A stretch of 64,000 nucleotides of DNA from Parapristionchus giblindavisi (lineage: Eukaryota > Nematoda > Chromadorea > Rhabditida > Diplogasteridae), in the NCBI GenBank assembly GCA_943737045.1, contig CALSFV010000237.1:620001-684000 (forward strand), given 5' to 3'. This document shows, piece after piece, positions 43,539 through 54,948 of the stretch (position 1 is the stretch's first letter; the number at the start of each line of letters is the position of its first letter). Made by a program: the position numbers and the translations under genes. The notes beneath the pieces were generated by a model. It was not told the DNA's origin. It worked only from the letters and a program-made list of their open reading frames with translations, and did not search any database.

Positions 43539-45534
43539 TTATATTCCTGGTTTGGTAATCATAACCGAGAGGGGTTTAGAATTGACTTCATCTTCAACTT
43601 CACTTTTATGTAGTATACCATTAGATATAGATGCACTAAGTACCCAAAGTCCATTTAATTTTTGAGGTATAGAGAATTCAGTAACTGATATATTGTCAAT
43701 AGATCTCGTCTGAAAGTTCATTTCAATCCTTGGATTATGTGATAGAGCATAGACAAAGGAGGTGTGCACTTGGTGAACCTATAAGACGACTTTTACTAAT
43801 CGAATTAATCTATTTCATTTGCTACAGATGGACGTTTACTAATTATGAAGAGTACGAACCTTCAACTCCTTGATTAGCGATAGACAATTCATTACAGTTC
43901 TCATCGAGGAATCGATACGACCGAATTCACAACAGAGGCGATCATAAGGAGAGGCAATTGAGATGAAAGACTGAACTTTGTGTTATTTAAATGTTTTAAA
44001 ATAAGTCTATCAATGAACAAAAACTGTTCGAATAGGTAAAGGTTATACCGTGAACTCATTTAATATTAATAATGAGTCTCAAGATTTTTTTGCACCACAA
44101 AGTATTATCATATCTCATTAGATAATTTAAAATATATTGTATATATTATATTATATGTTATACAAACCTTGACCAATCTTTGTACACCTTGGATAGTAAA
44201 TGATGTATCAACATTATTGAAATGAATGAACGGAGGCTGTATACCACTAGCTGCCCATTTATCCAATGTTCGATCAGTTAAGAGAGGAAAGCTATAAAGA
44301 TCAAAGATCAATGATATATTTTGAAAGATTTTAAAACAAAAACCAAGTTGGGATAGGAAACAACTACCTTTGACACATTCCATCCCTTGTCCCTACAGTA
44401 ACATCTGTTATTTGTTTATTTATGGAAAAGAATTCATCAGATAGCATCTGTTCGTCCTAGAAATATGATTATTTAATTCATTTTTTTATTCTCATTTATA
44501 ATTAAAATGAGAAAATTCAGGGACTATTCAACTAATGTTCTATCAGAAAACAAAATTACATCAAAGACGCATCCGAAGAAGGAAATGGATTCCACTTGAA
44601 GAATCCTCATCATATAACGGAATTGAGAAGGACTAAAATGTGATAATTATAAGAGAATTGATTTATATAGTCATTTAGCCTGATAACTGACCTAGTAGCA
44701 ATATTTGCTTCATCAAATACAATCTTCTTCAGCTTACGTACTCCGGTATAAAGAGACTTCAGTACCTGTAAGGAATAAGTCTTGGATTGATCTTTGAACC
44801 TTGATTGCAGATCATTCTTCCGAAAGTTCTTGGTTTACCGATGTTGAAATCATGTCTAGATAAATACTCACCTTGCCTGTTACACGACCATGAAGGGTCA
44901 AAGTAGAAGAAGATGGTGTTGAAGAATCACGTAGAACCGAAGGAAGAAGAGAAAGCTAAAAAGATCAAAGATTAATTGTTAACATAAAGAATTGTCTATT
45001 TACGTCAGCTTCTTTGCTGATCTTATTAGTGGCGAACGTTCTTTTAGCAGTTGTATTTCTCATACGAAAAGCGTTGAACCGACGAGAGAGAGGATTCTGA
45101 AAAATAATGGAATTAATCGGACATCACACCACTTGCTATATTTCGTTTGAATTGAATTCAATTAGTTTTTACTAAAACCGTATTATATTGAAAAGACTGA
45201 CCTGTCTCATACTTTTCCTGTTCGATCCAAAAGAAGAATGTCCCGGTCGTTGTTTCGTGAGAGATACAGGAAGAACTGCATTCTTTTTAAGATGTTGGGA
45301 TGAAGAAATTGATTGGGAATCTTGAATTAACTTAGGGACTGGAGGAACCAATGATTTCGTGTTTACTCTTTTGCCCATAATGAAGGCAATAGACTTCTTC
45401 TTCTTCTCTGATGATCTTTTATCACAGGATTCAGATTGAGAACCGGAGGGTGTATCCGCTAATAAGACAGCTGTGGAGGTATCCGAAAAGGAACGGGGAT
45501 GACGAAACTTCTTGAGAAATCGAAGAATAGCCAT
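43539..45534 (-). CDS. Gene X copy 2, premature stop removes 39 aa
   Basis: Exons 45202-45534, 45004-45096, 44872-44955, 44692-44765, 44560-44632, 44368-44456, 44168-44291, 43860-43970, 43539-43778; phases agree, 406 residues. The start is placed at ATGGCT (45534), preceded by CACC; an in-frame ATG at 45648 would add 38 residues from a low-complexity leader. A TTA-to-TAA change after KPGI ends the frame 39 codons earlier than in copy 1; the downstream codons for the basic tail are still present. No recognised domain. Function unknown. Confidence 0.68.
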
Positions 45535-45946
45535 GGTGAAGAGAATGGAGACGAAATGGAGAATAGAATGGAATGAATGGAGTATGAATGATGGATCTAA
45601 GATTGAGTGAAGTGATAGTGGGTTATAGACTAAGTTGTAATTGTCCATATTTCATATTCGTCTATTGGGTGAGATTATGGATGTGGTTGAGAAGGAATGA
45701 CCACTAATACGATCTATGACCAGTGGGTAGAGTTCGATAGAAGGAGAGGGAGATGGTGAGACGAAGAAGTTGAAGAAGATTCGCCACAGGTAATGCTATT
45801 AAAGTCTGTGTGAGATTTTATGATAATAGAAATATTATTTACATTGACAATTTTATTCAATAAAACTAACTACATCTATGAACTTGTTTTACAAAGAAAC
45901 GATGTCTTTATCAAGGAAATAGTATACACAATTGAATCTTTAATAG

Positions 45947-46720
45947 AACTATTTCTCTATAATAACCTAATAAGTGATTTCGTTTTAAAAAAATAATTCT
46001 TCATTGTCTGTAAATTAATAATTGTGCCCAATTCAGACCAAATCGTTTTTCATAACAGTTTTATGAGATTTCACAAGATATTATAAACATGCATATATAT
46101 CTGTAATACATCATAAAAATTGAAGAAAAAAAATTATTCGTTGTATCTCAACAACTTACTATGAACGTTAATATGGAGGTCCTAGTCAACCTGGGCTTTT
46201 ATGGCATTACTTCCCGTGAGAAGACTATCACTATCGTGTATAATATCTGTAGTATATATAATGTTCAATTACAATTCTAGCATACATAATACATATTCTC
46301 TCTCTGATTCCGCCACCCATCATTGTGAAACTCTCGACACCTTTCTGTTCCTTGTCTCCCCTTACACTACATCTTCGTTGTAGCAGTTGTTCGATTGGAG
46401 ATAAAAGCATTAATGGACTAGATAGAGGGGCTATCGATGAATCATTTCATTCCTCTTAGAATGCCCCATTCTCCTCCCGTTGATCTTAACTTGCACAGTT
46501 CTATTACGAAAGATGAATTAGTGAATTCAATTAGTGATATGATTTCCAACCAATGAATTGATTCTCTGTGTGACGATAAAAGTTGTGCTCAAATGTTATA
46601 TGGGAAAGGCTTCATAATTGATATCATACAGAGAGTCAATTTATAGTAGTTGATAGTAAATAGTTATAGTAGTAGTTGAGTCTTCATCCTCATCTTTGTA
46701 ATACTCCTTGTGAATACAGG
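45947..46720. other. Intergenic, nothing recognised
   Basis: Flank of the inverted duplication. No supported ORF. Confidence 0.5.
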
Positions 46721-47542
46721 ATGAAGTCATTTCTCTTTGTCTTCTTTATTATTCTTTCTTCATTCTGTCTGGCAGATCGTGCATTGACTAGAGAGGTAAC
46801 AAACTTTATTCGTTGTCAGATCAGATCTTTTCATTTAATTAGATTTTATTTGCACTCACTTGATGTTCGATATTTCAGGAACTTCTCAACATTCTCAGAG
46901 AAGAAGCCAAGTTCGACAAAGCACCTTCAGGTTTTTTCTTACTTTCCCGTTCAAAAAAATCCTTCAAAATACAATAATTGATCTTTTTACAAGTCTGTCT
47001 TGTATCTATCTGTCTTGTTTGGATCTACTGTATTCGCAGTATCCATCAGTTGCGGACCAGTGAGCATTCATTTGCAAAGAAAATAAATGCCGCAGAAAGT
47101 GCAAAACTCGACCGGGCTGTACAATGAAAAATATTAGTTTGCATTTAAGCATTCAAGGAACTTGCCCATGATTATTTCGGTATCTTCTACAAAAACGCCG
47201 ACAGTGTTGATACAATCAACAAAGAGGTTATTTTTTAATTTATTCTTTGATTTAAATAATAATATATTATGTTTTTTGTTTACTTAAATACTTAAATGTT
47301 AAATTATAAATGTTAATGTTTTGTTTATTTTAATTTTTTATTAATATAGATAACAAAAAGCAACTCCCGCAAACTTTGAAAAATAAAAGAAGATTATTTT
47401 CAGACATCGACGTTCTTCGAGAATAAGATGAAAACGATGAGTTTTTGGCAGATGACAAAGTTGGCTGTATCAGGATGGTATTATGGATTCGATGAGAAAT
47501 CTATCACTGGCCATAGAATGAAGAGACATGCTTTATCATTAT
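46721..47542 (+). pseudogene. Secreted small protein gene, probably degraded
   Basis: Exon 1 (46721-46795) encodes a clear signal peptide, MKSFLFVFFIILSSFCLA, then DRALTRE. Following it are coding-like pieces: ELLNILREEAKFDKAP, SFAKKINAAESAKLDRA, FKELAHDYFGIFYKNADS and a last exon, TSTFFENKMKTMSFWQMTKL through HRMKRHALSL to a TAG. The middle pieces cannot be joined in one frame with canonical splice sites; the joint near 47040-47135 fails. Either there is an unusual splice or the gene is dead. No family recognised. Confidence 0.4.
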
Positions 47543-47759
47543 AGATTGAATGATTGTATAAACTCTGATTAGATCGTGCAAAGCAATTGAAAACAATGTG
47601 TATACGACAACAAATGACAATAAATATCTTAAATACCAGAATGGATTCAACTTTGAACGTCATGCAAATAAACGAGAAATGTGTTAACAGACACAATAAT
47701 CTCCTTCAAAATTAATAATTATATTCCTAACTTTAAATAATCTGTTTAAACAACTATTA

Positions 47760-49012
47760 GGTTGAGTCATAAGTCTTGTCGCATTTTGGAGGGGTATGTT
47801 TGTGCTATCACTGCTCAGTCGTACGTTATCGATTACCCCGTACGTTCTGGCAGTAAATAAGTCACTACTACTACTCTTTGAGCGCAGTGGTGAATTGTAC
47901 CCACATCGGGTCTAGTAGCTGAAATGTCTCTTCAATTCGTTCCCAGTTTTGTGCACATGTGACACGTCACGTTGTTTTCTTCCTATTCTAGCTCAAACAT
48001 CCCGATGTCCACATCCGTATGGCGGTAGTATACACCACTAAAGCCCCTAGTACGGGCACTGTGCAACATTGGTTCAAACGCTTCAAAGAAGGGAGTACGG
48101 CGTCAAAGTTTCGGACGGCCCCCGAGCTGGACTTGGACGTGCTGGAGCATCACGTCCAAGCGGACCCCTATGCTACCACCCGTGATATGGCGACGAGTCT
48201 TGGGGTAAGCCAACCCACCATCGTTGGTTGCCTACAGGATCTTGGCAAGGTCCAGAATTTGGGTCGATGGTTACCCCACCAACTGTCGGACAAGCAGAAG
48301 GAAAACCGTGCGGACCAGTGTCTGATTCTAATTTCGTACGCTCGTACAACGGCTTGGATCGACGGGATCATGACTGGAGATGAAAAGTGGATCCCTTACA
48401 ACAACGTGGTCCTCCGGGCTTAGTGGGTCGATCGAGTTGAGCAGCCCAATTTCATCGCCAAATTCGAACTTCACCAGAAAAAGAGCATACTGTCTGTTTG
48501 GTGGGTCAGAGGCGGTGTGGTTTATTGGGAGCTGTTCCCACAGGGGTCGACTATTACGACTACGATATACTCTCGCGAACTACAGACCCTGAAGTCTAAG
48601 GTCCCCTCCGTTCCCAGGCTGCACGACGGGATTCACTTCGGGCACGACAACGGCGGACCCCTTTGGGAAAGACGACCAAAAATTTCCTGTTGAGCTTTGG
48701 CTGGCTCGTCGCCCCCCACCCGCCCTACTCGCCCGATATGGCTCCTAGCGATTACTGCTTGTTTTCCGATATGCAGTCCACTCTCGGAGGAGTACACTTC
48801 AATAATCAGCGGGAGGTCGAAATCTGGCTGACCAACTACTTTGCCTCCTAGCAGCCGTCCTTCTGGGAGCGCAATATCCACAAGCTACCCGAACGTTGGA
48901 GGAAGTGTGTCGAAGCAGATGACGCTTACTTTGATTAATTTGCTTTTGACGAAATAAAGTTATTTAAATTTGTTTAAAGGGCCAAAAATGCGACAGGACT
49001 TATGACTCAACC
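47760..49012 (+). mobile_element. Mariner transposon, 1253 bp, inactive
   Basis: TIRs GGTTGAGTCATAAGTCTTGT and the inverse, flanked by TA on both sides. Contains one transposase frame with breaks. Confidence 0.9.
48019..48940 (+). pseudogene. Mariner transposase, broken
   Basis: Visible parts in order: TVQHWFKRFKEG (helix-turn-helix), first catalytic Asp in MTGDEKWI, second in HFGHDNGG, third in YSPDMAPSDYCLF, fitting D,D34D mariner transposases. Broken by an in-frame TAG at about 48421, a frameshift near 48660, and a further early stop near 48849. Non-functional. Confidence 0.88.
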
Positions 49013-49119
49013 TAATAGAACGTTTCGAATGTTTTTGATAAGTCCTGATTATTAACAAAAATGCATATCGCGGGTAAACGCTTCTGAAGAAAACAAATAA
49101 AATTTCCGCCAAATAGTTC

Positions 49120-49191
49120 TGGAGGCATGGGGAATTGAACCCCAGCCCTCTCGCATGCTAAGCGAGCGCTCTACCACTGAGCTATGCCCCA
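49120..49191 (-). tRNA. tRNA-Ala (anticodon AGC)
   Basis: 72-nt cloverleaf: D arm GCTC/GAGC, anticodon arm CTCGC-TTAGCAT-GCGAG, T arm TGGGG/CCCCA with TTCAATT loop. Carries the G3:U70 alanine identity pair and discriminator A73. The outermost pair is T1-C72, a mismatch where G1-C72 is expected; it may be a decaying gene or a single change. A-box and B-box are intact. Lies 108 bases from the mariner end. Confidence 0.85.
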
Positions 49192-49594
49192 CGTGGAACA
49201 GATACGTATCGAATAAATTACATTGAAGAAAAGACACCTTTCTCGAATAAATTACACCTTTGTTTCATTATAGAGTTTGAAGAAATATTGATCATTTATT
49301 ATTTATGATAAACTCTTTAATTACTTAAATGATACCGCTAAATACCTGCTCGAACAATAAGAAATACTTCTTTTTTTTGTTTTAAAAATACTCTTATCAC
49401 AAAAATTTCTCTTATCATTTGGCGAAAAAAAATTATAGATCTCAAAAATTGATAATAATAAAAATAATAATTTATTCCTTCAAATGAACGCATCAGGGAA
49501 TCTTCTTGATGATGTATAGAAGAGACAATGGAAGAGATAGGCTCTAAATAATGATTAATGCATATTTCTCCCGATGAAATTTAATCAGTTTCTC
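49192..49594. other. Intergenic, nothing recognised
   Basis: AT-rich; ends with the CTCTATATAAG box at 49593-49602, 41 bases before the ATG of the next gene. Confidence 0.55.
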
Positions 49595-49635
49595 TATATA
49601 AGTGATCATATTATTGTATTCTTCACGTCTTCAAA

Positions 49636-51772
49636 ATGTCTCCGTTTCTTTTACTAGTATTTGCTTTCGGAGTTACAAACGCTGGTCTCCATCATGTCTC
49701 GAATACAAAGTCTCTTCTAAGAATATCGATTTCTCTACAATCATCGATATCGTCAATGCAAAGTCTGTTCCCTGTACAGGATCTTGTGTTGTTGAAATGA
49801 AGAAGAATCTATTCTCCAGTAACAAATTGATAGGAAAATGTGAACCGAAACAGAAATATTCATGTGGAAATGGAAAATGTCATTGTGTTGAAGATCGTTG
49901 TAATAATATTGCAACTGTTCTATGCGATAGTTCTTCTCTTCTTAAGACATCGGCTCAGTAAGATTCCAGGAAGTGCCGGACATCGACCTCACCGATTTGG
50001 CCCAAAATTTTTTTATGGATACCCCCATGGGCCCCCATCACAAAATGGGTATTCATTTCGGCTGGTTCCTTGAAACACAGATGTGGCGGGTTTTCGAAAT
50101 TTGAAAACTCGATTTTCACCAGAAAAAAATGGAGCGACCTAGGACCAATGTTAGTGTCGATTAATTATAAGTATAAATAGACAACAAAAACTGGCTACAC
50201 GACGGTCCGGAGATCCGATCGCAAACTGATTTTTTTACCTCCTCAAAACATTCTAAAATTATTTAAAATTTTAAAACAAAAAAGTGCAGTCCAATTTTTG
50301 CCTTATCTTATAGAGCAAAAAATTCCGCGTCGAATAAGGGAAAAAAATCAAAAATCGAAGGACCCGTCTTTTGAGATAAATGGACCTGAAGATGACCCGA
50401 AAATATTTTTGTTTTCAAACCCCCTCATGTCTGTACTCATATTGAAGAGCTCGTCGAGTAGAACAACTTTCATGTTGAACATTTTGTCTGAAACTCATGT
50501 ACAAGAGAAATACATGAATTAAGATTTATTGGATCCAAATCTTTATTATCGCTTGTATCTTGAGAACAAACGACTTTCATAGAATACGACCAACATAAGA
50601 AATGATGTACTTGACGAGTACTTTAAAATGAGTATAAACATGGCAAGGTTTCGACAACTTTTTTTTCAATACTAATTTCCAGGCCATTTTTTTCAGCATG
50701 GGGGTCTACAATTTTTTTTCGTGAAACAATAAAGTAAGTATGGATTTTTGCGTTCTACAATATAGGCGTAATCGCTTTGTACACAAAAAATATTTTACTT
50801 TCGTTTTACTCAAAATTGTGTGAACAACCGTGCGAATAAATAAAACTCATGTATTTCTCTTGCACATGAGTTTCAGACAAAACCTTCAACATGAAAGTTC
50901 TTCTACTCGACGAGCTCTTCAGTATGAGTACAAACATGAGGGGGTTTGAAAACAAAAATATTTTCGGGTCATCTTCAGGTTCATTTATCTCAAAAGACGG
51001 GTCCTTCGATTTTTGATTTTTTCCCCTTATTCGACGCGGAATTTTTTGCTCTATAAGATAAGGCAAAAATTGGACTGCACTTTTTTGTTTTAAAATTATT
51101 TTATTTTCGTTTCACTCAAAATTAGCAGATAAACGTGTGTAACTCTCTTGTACATGAGTTTCAGACAAAACCTTCAACATGAAAGTTCTTCTACTCGACG
51201 AGCTCTTCAATACGAGTACAAACATGAGGGGGTTTGAAAGAAAAAATATTTTCGGGTCAACTTCAGGTCCATTTATCTCAAAAGACGGGTCCTTCGATTT
51301 TTGATTTTTTCCGCTTATTCGACGCGGAATTTTTTGCTCTATAAGATGAGGCAAAAATTGGACTGCACTTTTTTGTTTTAAAATTTTAATTAATTTTAGA
51401 ATGTTTTGAGAAGTTAAAAAAATCAGTTTGCGATCGGATCTCCGGACCGTCGTATAGCCAGTTTTTGTTGTCTATTTATACTTATAATTAATCGATACTA
51501 ACATTGGTCCTAGGTCGCTCCATTTTTTTCTGGTGAAAATCGAGTTTTCAAATTTCGAAAACCCGCCACATCTGTGTTTCAAGGAACCAGCCGAAATGAA
51601 TACCCATTTTGTGATGGGGGCCAATGGGGGCATCCATAAAAAATTTTTTGGCCAAATCGGTGAGGTCGATGTCCGGGGTCACTGGCTCAACCCTCGAATC
51701 TTACTGAGCCGGTGTCTTAAAGACTTTGAGAGACGATTAATCAATAATAAGATTATTGATTGGAAGACTTAA
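49636..51772 (+). pseudogene. Cysteine-rich secreted protein gene split by a TTAA element
   Basis: Signal peptide MSPFLLLVFAFGVTNA at 49636, then a nine-cysteine region (SCLEYK, VPCTGSC, GKCEPKQKYSCGNGKCHC, VEDRCNN, VLCDSSS) in a frame one base off the signal peptide, suggesting a one-base deletion near CATCATG. A 1.77-kb foldback element is inserted at TTAA within CTTCTTAAAGAC; the original C-terminus, KDFERRLINNKIIDWKT, is found intact in frame immediately after the element (51717-51772). The stop codon now read after the cysteines belongs to the element. The TATA box is 41 bases upstream of the ATG. Function of the ancestral protein unknown. Confidence 0.72.
49946..51716. mobile_element. 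1.77-kb TTAA foldback element
   Basis: Ends GACATCGGCTCAGTAAGATT and its inverse, with TTAA duplicated outside (49942-49945, 51717-51720). Long arms include GGACATCGACCTCACCGATT. A block encoding PYLIEQKIPRRI in translation occurs once in the left arm and twice in the right, showing an internal tandem duplication. No transposase. Confidence 0.85.
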
Positions 51773-51819
51773 TCGAAGATATGTGATGCCTACGGTAGAA
51801 TAATTAACAATAAGAAGAC

Positions 51820-52018
51820 TTCAAATAGTAGATATAAGAGATGGTTATTGGGAAAGAAGAAGACAACGCCTAAACCTTCATCCATCAAACCAACATCACC
51901 AAGACCCAATACTGGATCAAGATTCAGAATCTCTACGAGAAATACCCCAAAGGCTATCTCACCAAAAAAAAACTGCAAAGGCATGGAAAACTGTTACTCC
52001 AGATAAAAGAATTGTCGG
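51820..52018 (+). pseudogene. Basic Ser/Pro-rich reading-frame fragment
   Basis: Frame with WLLGKKKTTPKPSSIKPTSP and RISTRNTPKAISPKK, then a nine-A run after which the next frame continues TAKAWKTVTPDKRIVG to a stop. One A too many would explain the shift. No start codon or family found. Confidence 0.3.
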
Positions 52019-52363
52019 ATGATCTAATTATCATATATATTGATTGCATCTTGCTATGTGACTGTTTTATGTTATCGATAAATGATTAATGCACACACAA
52101 AACATTATTGATTATTCTTAACACATGGTATGCTCTTCATATATGGTGCAATACACAAGAGAGAAATACAAAGAATCAACTTTTGACTGTGAGGTCAATT
52201 CGTTAGAGTGAGGCCACTCATCCAACATCAAACTTCTTCTTCTCATATACAATCAATTTATCCAATTGTTTCTCTCACGCTCATCTTGTCACAATTGACG
52301 TCATATTTCTAATACCATAATAACTGATTTCGTTAGAGAAATAAACTCCCCATAGAAATTTTA

Positions 52364-52566
52364 CGTTGAGGAGACATTCATGACTAATCTGGCCTGGCAG
52401 AACCATAGGTCACATCTCCCTACACACAAAATTATACATGCCTCGGAATAAAGAAATCCGAGCTGAAAGTTCATTGCGGCACGATGGAAAGGTAAACAGA
52501 GACAGCGACAATTTTCGAATTAGAAGGGTAATAGCGCACCCCAAGTCCCCTAGATCCATTTCTTTA
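52364..52566 (-). mobile_element. Relic of the TTAA repeat, tRNA-like core missing
   Basis: Keeps CTGGCCTGGCAGAACCATAG and the right end ...TTCTTTAA, but the left terminus is diverged and the tRNA-like module is deleted. Confidence 0.55.
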
Positions 52567-52674
52567 AAACAATTAGATAAAAAGAGATAATCGAAGTTTT
52601 TTATTTATATACAAGTGAGGATATTATCAGTGCAGAATTATTGTACAATTGTTGAGAACAATTCATCATAAAGA

Positions 52675-53455
52675 TCATGAAAACTTCTTCGAATATAGGA
52701 ACAGTAACAGTAGCCAGAGATAGTAATGATGGGAAAACTGAAAGATCAAAGATCAAAATGGAACTTCAAGAGACCAAAGATCACTTACACACTCCATTTG
52801 AGGGCTCTGAATATATTTCGGAAGAGTCGCTTCTGTATGGTAATAGTAAAATGATTAGAAGAAGAAGTAATCGATATTAGAGGATACACAGTAATATCTT
52901 CAATAGATGGAAGTGGAGTTGATGTTGAATGGACCTTCAAATGATATAATGAAATTGAAATAAAAAATTATTTGTTATAATAATAATATGTGGAAACTAT
53001 AATAGTGTATGATAAATATACAAAGATATAAAGGTTAGTAAAGATATAAAGAAAGGATATGCACTGTTACATTTGCCTTACGTGCCTACGCCGTAACCCC
53101 CTCCGCCGCGTCGGAGAGGCGACGGAGGGGGTTACGGCGTAGGCACGTAACGCAAATGTAACAGTGCAATAGAAATGATAGATATAAAGAAAGAATAGAA
53201 ACGTACACTCATTTCCATTTCGACAGTACCAGGTATTTCGAATGAATCATCAGCCATTTCTGATTTCTGAATTTTTTAAAATTCGTTTTTTTTTTTCGGA
53301 AGGAGATCGCTAGACGGCGTGTAGAACAAGCACACAAGAATTAACTTTGTGATTGAATTAACATTGAAAATACGAATGCACACCTCCTCATTCTCGGGCT
53401 TCTCTTCATTTTCTTCAACTCCATTATATTGTTCTTCCGAATTCGTTTCGGCCAT
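52675..53455 (-). CDS. Small acidic protein with C-terminal hydrophobic segment, 78 aa
   Basis: Exons 53384-53455, 53209-53266, 52789-52832 and 52675-52737, phases consistent, GT-AG introns (one GTAAGTG...TTTCAG). The N-terminal half is Glu/Asn-rich (MAETNSEEQYNGVEENEEKP), the C-terminal end is hydrophobic (HHYYLWLLLLFLYSKKFS). It begins 20 bases after the stop of the next gene upstream, so the two could be one broken gene or a bicistronic pair. A 109-bp palindrome sits in intron 2. No family recognised. Confidence 0.4.
53060..53168. repeat. Near-perfect 109-bp palindrome
   Basis: TGCACTGTTACATTTGC at left and its inverse at right, with a GC-rich centre CCCCCTCCGCCGCG / CGACGGAGGGGG. Stem about 50 bp. 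Confidence 0.85.
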
Positions 53456-53474
53456 TACATTACTAATATGTGCA

Positions 53475-53955
53475 CTACTCTTCAACCAAAGGAGGATCCA
53501 TCACTTTTGGTCCCTAAATAAATATCGAATGCTTCAATTGTTGTTTGATACTTGGTCTCTATTGGAAATGAATAATAATAATAATAAATATTACGTCAAC
53601 TCTTTCCAATATCGGTTCATTCTCATTTCCTTCATATTCCATTGGATCGAATGCTTCCTCTCCAAATTCAAGAAATGATCCATTATTACCCTCAAATAAT
53701 AATCCGTAGAAGAACCACAAAAATTATTTTATTTTTGTCATATGCATTTTTTGCTATAAAAATGTACAATAAGTTAAATTAAGATAAAATGAAATGGGAG
53801 AATAATGGTTGAAGGAATAGACACTGAAAGGGTAAGATCAAACTAACAATATTGGCTCTATTCACTTCATGAATAGCTTTGTGTTCTTCAAGGACGACAT
53901 CTTCATTCTTCTTATCCTCATTGATTATCTGACGTTGTCCAAAAACACGACGCAT
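53475..53955 (-). CDS. Small acidic protein, 80 aa
   Basis: Exons 53848-53955, 53595-53690, 53475-53513, all phase 0. Begins MRRVFGQRQIINEDKK and continues with Glu-rich sequence (EEAFDPMEYEGNENEPIL), ending DPPLVEE then TAG. ATG chosen as the first in-frame start after a spacer of 295 bases to the divergent gene at 54251. Unrecognised; supported only by splice consistency and acidic coding-like composition. Confidence 0.45.
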
Positions 53956-54250
53956 TTCTTGACGAAATCAAAAAAATGACACAAGGGTGACTCCAAGTAT
54001 GAAAGGCGTCTCTTGGCGCGCACTCTTCATTTGTCTCTAATGACCTAGATGGTTCATAATAGAGTTCGTCAAGTCACATTCATGATCGGAGATTGAATAA
54101 CTCTCAATAGATGATATCACGATGAGTGCCTCTATGAGACAATTGACGATTAAGACTGATTAAATAATGATAAGATCTTATCAGCGACAGAAAAAAAGCA
54201 TCTTTTCTCTATTGATCACTTTCAATGAGATAGAAAGTGATTGAATTGAA

Positions 54251-54826
54251 ATGTTTTCACGATCACCTTTCTATGAGAAACCTCCATCTAAACCCCCATC
54301 TAATGCTGCACTCAGTAAGTTTTGTACAATCATTTTGGGCATTTTACTAAAAATAATTTAAGGTAGAGAAGCAAGTGTGGATATTTCATCAAAGGCGACC
54401 AGTAAAGCAACAAGTGTGACGACAAGTAAGATCATAATACCAATCAATAATGTTTCATCGTCATATTTTAAGGTCGTCAACAAAGCGTAGAAAGTGCTTA
54501 TGTACCATCGATGCCTCCACAACAATGTAAGTATTTCATCTTCTGTTTTCTATTATTTCGACAAATTGCTCAATTCGAGATTTTAAAATTTCCTAAATTT
54601 AACAAAATCGTCTAGTTCGAAATATGCTCTCGAATACTCTTTATTCAGGAAACCAACAGTCAATTTCAAAAAGTTTAATCAATAATCGAACATATTTGCA
54701 GCCGTTCCCATTGTACCGAAGACGTTTCCTCCATCAGTTCCCCTTCCAACTATCGTAATCAATGTTGAAAAACTTGCACAAGGTCTTGATTCTAATTTCA
54801 CTCCATATTATCTAAAACCAACGTGA
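54251..54826 (+). CDS. Pro/Ser-rich small protein, 99 aa
   Basis: Exons 54251-54314, 54363-54425, 54473-54526 and 54702-54826; every intron is phase 1 with GTAAG donors. Starts MFSRSPFYEKPPSKPPSN, has Ser/Thr-rich middle (SKATSKATSVTTS) and ends VVINVEKL-like IVINVEKLAQG and YYLKPT. Likely intrinsically disordered; no family recognised. Divergent to the gene at 53955. Confidence 0.65.
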
Positions 54827-54948
54827 TAAAAAAAGTTTCCTAATTAGACTGTAAATTAAACGCAGAATAAAACTGTGAAATGTCTTCTAAAACAAAGAAT
54901 CGGCGATATCTTCATTTAAAAAAAGGGAAGCGGGAATTTTGGGGTACG

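Larger units (their letters stand above)
41640..45946. repeat. Right arm of large inverted duplication
   Basis: Reverse complement of 21532-26260, with genes Y and X in mirror order. About 4.3 kb; near 41670-41810 it has sequence lacking on the left side. Confidence 0.9.

Noticed and set aside
50298..51354. Three related ORFs (PYLIEQKIPRRI...) as a gene family
   Set aside because: They are the same repeated block of a foldback element read in both arms, with no start context or splicing.
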